Shown: positions 18,136-26,013 of the stretch, piece after piece
Numbering within the stretch: the first letter of the stretch is position 1
Layout of the letters: every line of letters begins with the position of its first letter
DNA from: Chara braunii
Lineage: Eukaryota > Streptophyta > Charophyceae > Charales > Characeae
Assembly: GCA_003427395.1 (NCBI GenBank)
Contig: BFEA01000098.1
Location: 768,840 to 794,852 of the forward strand
Length of the DNA stretch: 26,013 nt
Direction of reading: 5' to 3'
Notes under the pieces: model-generated
The model's database searches: none
What the model was told of the DNA's origin: nothing
Seen by the model: the letters and a program-made list of their open reading frames with translations, nothing else
Translations under genes and position numbers: made by a program

Positions 18136-19356
18136 ATGGCGGAAGAGAGTGGCTTTGCCAAGATCCTGCGTTGGAGGAATTCGTGTCAGATGAAGGTGTT
18201 GTTGTGCGAGGCACTGCGAGAGTCGATGCCGCCAGACCTCCGTGCTTTATTGTTCCAAGGAAGGAACTTGTCTGACTTCCTACATGACTTTCAGGGCTTC
18301 AGCCTTATGAAGAAGTGGGACGAGAGGGCGATGAGGTGCATGTTCTCGCTGTTTGTTTGTGGAAGACTAAGTGAGGAGGTATATACCGTCAAGCAGGAGT
18401 CAAAAACGTGGGATGAATTGGTGCGTTCCTTAAGGCTAAGATTCCTAGAAGATGGAATAGAAGGCCCACGTGGGGAATGCTTTGTGCCACCAGTTGCGGA
18501 CGCACCATCGCAGGCGGAGTTAAGTGGGTTACAAAGACAAGTAGGGGTATTGGAGGAGAGGTTAGCACGGCTAGAAGAGGCGAGGAAGGGTAAGCGGAAG
18601 GTTTCAGAAGACTCCCCAAGTAAGTCGGCTGGCCAGGGTGAAGGAGGAGTAGAAAAGGGTGGCCAGGAATCGCCCCTCTCGATAGGAACCCCAAAGAGGC
18701 AAGCCAGTGTTCAGGCGAGGGACAGAGGCAAGAGAGAGGATGAGATAAAGGAGGAGCGTGGACCTCTCAAGTTGACAAAGGCGCAGCGGAAGGCGAGGAA
18801 CCTCGCTCAGGGCGGTCAAGGTACCGAAAAGGGACAGAGTTCGCAGCAAGTAGCGGCTACCCCGCAAGAGGGGGAAGGGGAGCCAAGACCAAGGGGGCCT
18901 CCTCTGATCGAGCAAGCATTACATGGGCAGTGGACGCCGGGTAACCGAATGAACTTGTGGCCGGCACACAGTCCTTATATGTCCTCGGCACAAAGCAATT
19001 ATATGAGCCCTTGGACGAACATGATGCCCTGTGGGCCCCCGCCAGTCCAAATCCAACCCGTCGGACCGTTGTGGCCACCGATACAGCAAGCTTCGCAGGA
19101 CAGTATGACAGTTGGAAGGGGCCGAGGAGATGGAGGGCGTGGCACTACAGGCTGAGGAGATGGCGAGCGTGACACTACGGGCCGAGGAGATGGCGGGCGT
19201 GGCACTACGGGCCGAGGAGATGACGGGTGTGGCAATACGGGCCGTGGAGATGGTGGACGCGGCAATAGAGGCCGTGGGAATGACAGGCAAGGCGCCGAAG
19301 GTCGCGGCAGGGGCCAGCGAAACCATAAGTGGGGCTCAAAGAAGAAAGGGGCATGA
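18136..19356 (+). pseudogene. gag: Gag-like protein with coiled coil and RGG box, stop in the repeat
   Basis: ATG 18136 opens 339 codons to TGA at 19153-19155, and the same frame then continues for 66 codons to TGA 19354-19356. Residues 40-105 follow the Retrotrans_gag helical pattern (NLSDFLHDFQGFSLMKKWDE, then TWDELVRSLRLRFLEDG). Residues 127-152 form a coiled coil (LSGLQRQVGVLEERLARLEE). Residues 150-260 are Lys/Arg/Glu-rich and probably disordered, and 265-320 are rich in Met, Pro and Trp. The C-terminus is an RGG-box repeat instead of a CCHC knuckle, a plausible RNA-binding tail. In the stop unit TGA replaces the CGA found in sister repeats, so one C-to-T change explains the break. No polymerase follows. 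Confidence 0.65.
19117..19310 (+). repeat. In-frame ~27-bp tandem repeats encoding an RGG box
   Basis: About six imperfect units of the type GGCCGAGGAGATGGCGGG with CGTGGCACTAC following encode GRGDGGRGTT-like peptides. Units diverge mainly by transitions. One has TGA in place of CGA (19153-19155). The repeat ends where the sequence becomes Gln/Asn/Lys-rich at about 19310. Confidence 0.8.
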
Positions 19357-20707
19357 TGATGCCGAATGAAATGGTCATTAGAGTGAGCCAAGTGATTAAG
19401 GGTGCAGAGAGGGTAGATGAGACGACTAGGGCAGAGAAAGTATAGTAGGACGTAATGGGGGTTCACCCTAACTCCTGGGTTGGGAAGTTTCTGTCAGCTG
19501 CCTGCCCTGGATTTTTGGATTCGTGTTGGTAGGGGCTAATTGTACATGTATTGATCTGGAAACTGGAGTACCAGGCTAACCATTGCGTGACTCTAACCCC
19601 ATACTAATTGGTAAATGTTAGTTGCATATTATCTGGGTCGGGGCAGACATATACTTGGATGTGTCTATGTGCATAGGTTAGATCTGGGGAGAGGTTTCAC
19701 AATAATGGTCCGGTAAAGTAACTTAGGTTGTAGTTAGCTCAGCCGTATAGGTGAAACCAGAGGGGGCAATGAGTAAGTAGGGACTAGTTCGCCTGTACGT
19801 CAGTAAGGACCAAGGTCTTTTGTATATTGGAACGAAGCTAAATATGTGCATATCTAGGGGTAGTCACGATTAGCTTGTCCATCTGTACATATGCAGATTG
19901 TAGTGCTGGACGAACCTTTGTTGTTTCTTTTTGATGTGATTAAGGTGATTGTGTCCAGATGTGTGATATGTTGGCACAGTTGGGATAGATTTATGTGACT
20001 TGGGTCTTTGTGTATGTGTGGTATATTCCGAGGTATTCGCGTGTTAGGGACGTGGACCACTTGGTAGGATGGGGCAAGGAGTGACCCTGAGGGCATTGTT
20101 ACGAAGTAGGGATTTGTTCCATTAAGGCCTACTGATCGAGAGAAGGAGATATGGGATTTACTTCATGCCTAGGCTTAGATAGACGTATATGTGTGAGAGG
20201 TAGGAGAGGGTTGGGAAGAAACCTCAGCGTGGGGGAAATAGGCCATCTAACCTAGGGAGGAAGTTGCAGGATTGGTATATGGGCGACTCCTAGCCTTACT
20301 TTCCTTTAAGATATCTGGATATGTCCTCGAATTACTTGGACCCCTTGGATTGAGGAGTACGACTACGTCGTGATCTAAGTGTTTTAGCTATAGCCTTGGT
20401 CAGGGCAACTGCATTTGTTCTTGTGTGATACCCGTGATGACTTGAGTTGAGATTGTTCGACTCCAAGTGTATATATATAATTCGGGGCATTTGGCTCGCG
20501 TTTAAGTTAGGGCATTGTACCCCTGTGTATATATTCAGTTGAGGTTTTTATCCGAGACTACTCTTTGTATATGACGATCACAATCACTCTCACATGTGTG
20601 GTTTTATCCTGATATATGATGATTTTGCGTGAGAAACGCATGAAGAACATCTCATGAGTTGTGTGGATTTTGTGAGGATGAATGGATGTGAACTGTCTAC
20701 TCTTCGG

Positions 20708-20751
20708 TATACTCGTGCGGCCTGCCTATAGGCAGGACGGGGCCGAGTATA
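20708..20751. other. Nested palindrome / stem-loop
   Basis: The outer arms TATACTCG (20708-20715) and CGAGTATA (20744-20751) are perfect complements. The centre CCTGCCTATAGGCAGG (20721-20736) is a perfect 16-bp palindrome. The segments between them are asymmetric (5 and 7 bases). Confidence 0.7.
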
Positions 20752-20865
20752 AGGAGAGGGAGCGCAGTCTGTTATTGTGAAAGCGTGAGAATCCTAGGGG
20801 ATTTTGCGAGTCTCTGAGACTCGAATACTTACCATGTCGGGTGTCTTATGGTTAGGTCGCAAAAA

Positions 20866-20980
20866 GGGTCCATAAATAGGCCCCTCTGTTGAGTTGGTTC
20901 GCGGTTGAGTTGTGGAGAGGACCCATAAGTAGGCCTCTCAGTTTGAGTTGTTCTATGGTTGAGTTGTACTATGATTGAGA
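20866..20980 (+). repeat. Two tandem copies of a ~53-bp repeat
   Basis: The first copy starts GGGTCCATAAATAGGCCC and continues with TTGAGTTGG and GGTTGAGTTGT. The second starts GGACCCATAAGTAGGCC and continues with the same TTGAGTTG and GGTTGAGTTGT motifs. Confidence 0.7.
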
Positions 20981-21784
20981 CCCCTTCAGATTAAGGAAGA
21001 CGATAATATTATCTGTCGGGAGACTCATCCCCAAAAAGGGGGGTGTTTTAAAAAGGGTCGTGTGATAGCTCATCCTAAGAAAAGAGGGATGGATGGGAGA
21101 CCTATTGAGAGAGACCTCCTTCGTGTGAAAGGTAGTTAATGGATTTAAGGGCATGATAAGCAGTGCTTGAGTGATAAAGTCTGAAGAAAGGGACCACGTT
21201 TGTTTGAGATGTTTGAGAAAGTCGCAAAAGAGTGCAGGGCGAGAGACGTCTCAGGATGGGTGACTGCTGACTCTGATCAGGTCAGGGGTCACGACCTTGT
21301 GGACCTAGCGGTGATTTTGTTTGTGATTGTGCGAAGGATGTCATGCCTTTCGTGGGAGAGCTGGCAAATGCCTTCAGACCCCTGCGTGATCTCGCAGTGG
21401 GCCAATTCTAACCACTTGTGGAGTCTTCAAACCCCTGCGTAATCTCGCAGTGGGCCCGTTCGTGGGAGAGTTTGTGATTGGTTTTGCGACGCTCCGTCTA
21501 ACCACTTGTGCTAGTTCTGGGACATAGTAGGGGAATACCAAGCTAAGCGGTAAAGATTAGCACCTTTAGGGCGTAACCCCACTGGATGGCTGCTAGCCGG
21601 CACAACCTGGCTGCGGGACCGCGGAATAAGAGTTTAAGGGGAGTTGCCCGCCCCAGGGAAATTACTCCGTGGGGTAGTAAAGGTAGAGAATTTTTGGGAA
21701 ATCTTGATTGAATGCTTATCAGGAGAAAACCTATTGTTGCGTAACCAACGAGGGTACTGGCGCTAAAGTAACAATGCGGTGGGC

Positions 21785-21975
21785 CGTAGTCCTGGTCCGA
21801 TCAGCCAGGCTATGGTGGGTCGAGATGGAGATCTAGCCTTTCTGTACTAGACTGCAGAAAGAGCTGAGTGGGTATTAAGNCGTAGTCCTGGTCCGATCAG
21901 CCAGGCTATGGTGGGTCGAGATGGAGATCTAGCCTTTCTGTACTAGACTGCAGAAAGAGCTGAGTGGGTATTAAG
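21785..21975. other. Assembly gap of one N with 95-bp duplicated overlap
   Basis: Bases 21785-21879 and 21881-21975 are identical and separated by a single N at 21880. This is what unmerged overlapping contig ends look like, so the true sequence probably has one copy. A real tandem duplication is less likely because the N sits exactly at the junction. Confidence 0.9.
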
Positions 21976-22064
21976 TATACAAATATACGTATGTGTATTT
22001 GATTGCGAGAGATTCTCTGAGAAGGAAGGCGAGAGTGCCTTCAAAGGTCTCGGTTAAGGCCCGC

Positions 22065-22092
22065 GTCCCTAGTTTTGGCCAGGACTAGGGAC
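22065..22092. other. Perfect 9-bp stem-loop
   Basis: GTCCCTAGT (22065-22073) and ACTAGGGAC (22084-22092) are perfect complements around a 10-base loop. A second stem GAAGGC/GCCTTC lies just before it (22025-22042). Confidence 0.7.
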
Positions 22093-22367
22093 ACCCAATG
22101 AGAAGCCGAAGGTTGTCTAGGACCGGGGAGAGGATGATTGGGAAGGTCTTTGGAACTTATGCTGTCAGCGTCCTAATGCCGGGGCGGTGAGAGCCCGGGT
22201 TAGAAACCTGACAGCATATAGTTGTGGAGCCATGGTTTGATGGAGGCCTCTACCCTATGTTTGTCGGCTAATCGGATTGGTTCCTTTTTCGTCAGCGTCT
22301 TGAGTAATCTGATCGCTTTTCGATTTTGCGAAGCGACAGGGACGTCGCTTAATGTGGTCCAGTAAGC

Positions 22368-23720
22368 TGTCGGCGCGAATACCCTTATAAGGGTATCCGC
22401 CCTGGTTTTTGCAAGTGACAGAAAACAAGTTTGACCTGGAATTGTTGAGAAGGCCACGCGACTTGCGGCAGTGTGGTGACTATAGGTTAGCTATGAGGTC
22501 TAGAAGTAGAGAGTGCGTAGGCGCGCAGGGTTTAAGGCGCACATGATTTTTTTTCCTTGTCGTTGATTATGAAGCCGGCGCGGACACCGGCCGATTTAAC
22601 TCTGTTTTACTTTCATTTTTATTTTTGATTAAGTAGGAATTAAGGATATTTCCCTGCGACCGAGGCAAGCGCGCGTGCGAGGACGACGACATCGACAACG
22701 ACGGCGCGACTTCGTGCGGTGAGCAGGGCGACGTAGGATGGTGCGCGGGGCAATTATGGCACGGTATAAGCAAGCCGGCGTGGGCACTGGGAGCCGCGCA
22801 GCCAGGTTGTTGGCCCAAAGCGCCATGCCACACTACCTTGTATGGTACTCTGCGGACACTAGTCTCAGGCTTGGGCTTAGCCCTATAGGTTACGGCATTC
22901 GGTTGACGATACGGCAGTTCGGAGATCGAGGCCAGTTGGCGCAGCGACTGTAGCGGAGCGTCGTGGAAGGAGCTGATGGGGTTGAGGGCCGCCAGGGCTA
23001 TCCCCGTCGGTTTTGTCCGTAGGCACGGTGGCGAGGCCAATCCGCAGGGCCATGCATGGAATTCGCGGGATTGCTTGAAATGCAAGTACAAACCGTTTTC
23101 GCGACTGCGCCGAAGTTAACCCCTTTTTATCTCTACTACCCTTTTATATCTCGACTTTCCCTCACCACATCCCACGCTGGGACGCGGTACTGCGGCTGGC
23201 GCTGGAACCTATGGGCCTAGCTCAGCGGTATACCCTTGGACTGTTGAAATGTAGGCCTGAGCTCGAGCCCAGTTGGGTTTGCCTTGGGCCCGGGCTGTGT
23301 CCTTCGGGACATTTGTTGAAGTTGGAACGATGCAGAGAAGATCAGCACGGCCTGGCACCTGAGAAGAAGGAAACGAATCTAGCACCGATCGAAGCCAGAT
23401 ACGGGGAAGGGGCCATTTGACCTTTCGACATCGCTGCGAGGCGCTACCGTGGGTTAGCCGTCGGGACATCCATCGAGGCGGGAATGATACAGGGGAGATC
23501 GGCTCGGTCCCGGCGCAAGGACGATATGCATATATCGGGGGAGGTCCGACCGCCGGGTGCTTTTCGCACTTTGGCGCCCGGCTGTTAGTCGGACCGTGCA
23601 GCATTGAGAGGCCGGGTAACGTCAACGGGGGGGCGAGGCGGAGAAGCGAGTGCACACGGAGAGAGGAGCGGGGCAGGGCGAGGCAGTGGAGTGGCTGAAC
23701 CCGGAAGGAAACGGGGGCCG
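22368..23720 (+). repeat. 1.35-kb dispersed direct repeat, copy B (LTR-like)
   Basis: This is the second copy of the repeat at 9069-10429, in the same orientation, beginning TGTCGGCGCG and matching through to GGGGGCCG, with scattered substitutions and a small deletion near 22935. Here the left palindrome is longer: ATACCCTTATAAGGGTAT (22379-22396, 18 bp, perfect). The right terminus differs from copy A (no GCCGACA), so the end is altered or the boundary lies slightly further right. The copies are about 13.3 kb apart. If they are LTRs of one element, its interior is 11.9 kb and lacks pol. Confidence 0.85.
23211..23283 (+). other. tRNA-like Pol III promoter module in copy B
   Basis: TAGCTCAGCGGT (23218-23229) fits the tRNA A-box consensus better than copy A does. 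GCTCGAGCCC (23261-23270) is a weak B box 43 bases on. The cloverleaf is not intact. Confidence 0.42.
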
Positions 23721-23723
23721 GTG

Positions 23724-23753
23724 TCAGGCGGCCACAAGCAGTGCGCCGCCTGA
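23724..23753. other. Perfect 9-bp GC-rich stem-loop after copy B
   Basis: TCAGGCGGC (23724-23732) pairs perfectly with GCCGCCTGA (23745-23753) around a 12-base loop. It starts four bases after the end of homology to copy A. Confidence 0.75.
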
Positions 23754-24054
23754 AATTTACGGGTTTAGGGACTTAGGCTCAAAGACAAGTCCGTGCAATG
23801 ACGATACTCTGGTTTGACCAGGCAGCAAAATTAGGGGTACCCCAAGTATCCCTAAGATTGGATATGACGACCGTTGAGACTAGCTCTCGAAATTGATAAG
23901 AAGGACTACCTCTTCTACCGCGGCGGCGTCTATCTCAATACCGCCGTCTTTAGCTTGTTTCCGGGACGGCCGCCTGCTGAACAGCAAGATGAAGATAGGC
24001 TTAGGTGTGGTTCTTTTACGCCTCACAACTGGCGCAGAAGCGGGGCCTCGGATA

Positions 24055-24425
24055 TCATCAATTTTGGCATCAAAATTAAAGAAAAGAGAACATGAATTTA
24101 AAACAAAAGAAGAAAAGAGAAAAANGGAATATTCATTAATTTATTCAAAATCTTTGATATTTGATTTTAAACAGGACCGCCCTCAATTATTGGAATTTCT
24201 GACAATAGAGTTAAAAATAAGAGAAAGGGATCAGAAGCGATAAAAGAAAAAGAAAACAAAAAATTTTCGTTATATAATTGAATTCCATCGGAATTTATTT
24301 TTGACAAGATTCCTTTATTTTCGTTATTTTCGATAATGGAACTAAGAAATAAGGAAAATAATTAAAAAATAATAAAACGAGAAGGAAACCCACGATTATC
24401 TGATAATTAACTAATTTTTACTTAG
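24055..24425. other. AT-rich island in otherwise GC-rich sequence
   Basis: Composition changes abruptly to mostly A and T with A-runs and ATTT motifs, and returns to GC-rich at about 24426. An N lies at 24125. An open plus frame (23893-24243) crosses it, but its Lys/Glu/Ile content simply reflects composition. It could be an inserted organellar fragment, an intron-like or AT-rich element. I recognise no organellar gene. Confidence 0.5.
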
Positions 24426-25944
24426 TTATTCGCGAGGGGTGCGCCACATTGTTCCAATCCGGGTGTTGTGAGTGAGTATGAGATGGATGTCTGGCGCGGG
24501 ATTACCACCGATGCTATTTTGCCTGGGCTTCATTGCTTGGGTGTTACCGCTGGGTCGATTCGGGCACGGTACTCTGGTTCGGGACAAGCTCGGTATTATT
24601 ACAACGCATTGTTGCACAGTACGGCACCCGACACCGAGCGGTATGATAATAGTGCAGGCGGCGGTAAATCGGAGCGTTTCTTCGGAACCGGCATTGGAAC
24701 GCTTGCTGGAACGGCACTGGTATGGGACTATTATCGCAACGGCATTGGCATGGACGCTAACGCAGATTGGCACAACTATTGGCTCGGCATCGACACAAAC
24801 TGGAACAATATAGGACTATTTGACCTTGGTATTTGATGGTCCGGCGCTCTGATTTGTTTCAGGGCTGCTGCAGTTCACAGTTCGCTGCATTGATAGTGGC
24901 ACAACACTGAAACAGAGTACTACAACCTGCGCTGTTCTTTTTGGGGTTCGGAGACAGAAAAACGTGCAGGCACGTTGCCTGTGACGTTGCGCAGATTCTG
25001 GCTGCGATTCGGTACTTCGACCTTGGAATGGGCACCAGTTGGCTACTTACACAGTCCTGGGACGGCAGGCCATGGCCCGGACCTGCTGGGTTTAGAAATT
25101 GGTCACTGGTTTGCAGTTGGAACAGCTACCGCAATGGACCAGGGCGCCATGACCGGGCCTGGATTGACGAGGGCAAGAAATTTTCTGGGCCTAGAGCATT
25201 GGGGCTGTAGGGACTGCGACGCGGACCGAGTCGAAGCAGGGCACTTGTCCACAGACAGTGGATATAAGGGAAGTAAACGGGTACCAAGGGGCGTTTTGGA
25301 GGATGCGTGTCAGGCGTACCCAGCATTCCGGAAGTTGACCGAAGACGAGCAAGCAATGAGAGCAAGCTCGAGGAGGAGGCGACAGTGCGGAGGCGGTAAC
25401 TCCGCGCGTGAAGAGAGTGACGTGACGGAAGAAAGCAGGCACGGTGTGCTCAGCCCACCACTGCGAACGTTGGCTGGAGTCCCGAGACACAGACGGTGAA
25501 CGGCGGCGGGTGCAGCGAACGTACCTGTTCACGAAGCACAGTGGATCCGTGTTGCGGCAGCGGGTGAGTATGTGCCAAAAGTAGGAGCGTTCTTGTTGTC
25601 CACTCTTGGACGCAGCTATTAGCGGCACCTGTGACAGCGTGATGATTGTCCCTTTCAACCACGCGTCAGACGACGTTTCTCAACTACAGATCAGGTAACT
25701 TAAGTGGACTGGTAACGGTTGGCAGTTCGCAGAGGGATTGAAAGAGAGCGGTTGGAATAAGGACTGCGGGCAGGGAAAGTCAACGAGAGAAGGGGACTGC
25801 TAAGTGGGAGTGAGAGACTGTGTGCGAGAGGGAGTGACAGTAAAAAGAGAGAGAGAGAGAAGAACTGAAGGGTGTGAGAAAGAGGAACTGAAGTGTGAGA
25901 GGGAGTGACTGTGCAGAGACAAAGAGTGCACAGGTTGAGCATAG

Positions 25945-25947
<3 letters not shown>
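24426..25947. other. Gene-free stretch
   Basis: Several overlapping open frames exist (24468-24836, 24472-24813, 24975-25499) but none has a recognisable domain. Between 24690 and 25150 the sequence is quasi-repetitive, with recurring TGGAAC, TGGGAC and TTGGCAC words and encoded YRNGIG and YRNGPG. From about 25700 it becomes increasingly GA-rich towards the microsatellite. Confidence 0.4.

Positions 25948-26013
<66 letters not shown>
25948..26013 (+). repeat. (GA)n microsatellite, truncated by the window end
   Basis: At least 33 uninterrupted GA dinucleotides run to the last base. A shorter GA run precedes it near 25847-25860. The true length is unknown because the window stops inside it. 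Confidence 0.97.

Larger units (their letters stand above)
19357..22367. other. Gene-free 3-kb stretch with many hairpins and an assembly gap
   Basis: No convincing ORF on either strand. It holds a ~53-bp tandem repeat (20866-20980), a nested palindrome (20708-20751), paired CTGCG/CGCAG hairpins (21382-21397 and 21435-21450), further stem-loops to 22092 and a one-N gap with duplicated flanks (21785-21975). It may be the untranslated 3' part of the plus-strand element, but no LTR repeat proves it. Confidence 0.5.

Noticed and set aside
19338-19351. Polypurine tract followed by TGATG as the start of a 3' LTR
   Set aside because: The purine run is explained by Lys/Gly codons at the end of the gag-like frame, and the sequence after it does not repeat anywhere upstream.
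19735-19795. tRNA-like A box TAGCTCAGCCGT
   Set aside because: The nearest B-box-like sequence is about 50 bases on and poor, and no cloverleaf forms.
23761-23770. Plant telomere-like GGGTTTAGGG
   Set aside because: Only about one and a half repeat units, so consistent with chance.
24468-25499. Several overlapping plus-strand ORFs of 80-174 aa
   Set aside because: They overlap in different frames, have no recognisable domain and lie in quasi-repetitive sequence.

Overview
The window reads as transposon-dense, non-genic eukaryotic DNA. I see no convincing host gene, rRNA or intact tRNA. The species cannot be named from the sequence. Long LTR-type elements, splice-like signals, a primer site matching initiator tRNA-Met and large gene-free stretches suggest a repeat-rich genome such as a plant, streptophyte alga or fungus.

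Left third (about 90-8070, minus strand): the internal part of a decayed Ty3/gypsy-type LTR retrotransposon. In element order it has a primer-binding site (8058-8070) overlapped by a 28-bp palindrome, gag (capsid plus a zinc knuckle whose His is now Tyr), then protease, reverse transcriptase, RNase H, a PHD-type zinc finger, integrase and the integrase C-terminal domain. Two further ORFs follow, each joined to the previous one by a 4-base ATGA stop/start overlap, and then an acidic, frameshifted tail. Six in-frame stops interrupt gag-pol, and each could come from one C-to-T change in CAG, CAA or CGA. A 38-bp tagmentation mate-pair junction adapter at 5821-5858, flanked by a 177-bp exact duplication, is an assembly artefact inside the protease region.

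Middle (8071-22367): a 1.36-kb repeat (copy A, 9069-10429) returns near the right end (copy B, 22368-23720). Copy A ends in TGTCGGC...GCCGACA, like an LTR, and both copies carry a tRNA-like A/B-box module. Between them lies a second, plus-strand, apparently non-autonomous element. It has a TATA box (12559), an array of ten stem-loops around a TAAGAT loop (12803-13628), three 121-bp tandem repeats (13941-14260), a tRNA-primer-like site (14251), an unidentified 224-aa ORF (17220-17894) and a gag-like protein with coiled coil and RGG box (18136-19356). No polymerase accompanies them. The stretch 19.4-22.3 kb has no gene but many perfect hairpins and a one-N gap flanked by a 95-bp duplicated overlap.

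Right end (23721-26013): a 9-bp-stem hairpin, an AT-rich island, gene-free sequence and a (GA)n microsatellite running off the window. The most interesting features are the TAAGAT stem-loop array, the PHD finger upstream of integrase, and the ATGA-coupled accessory ORFs.
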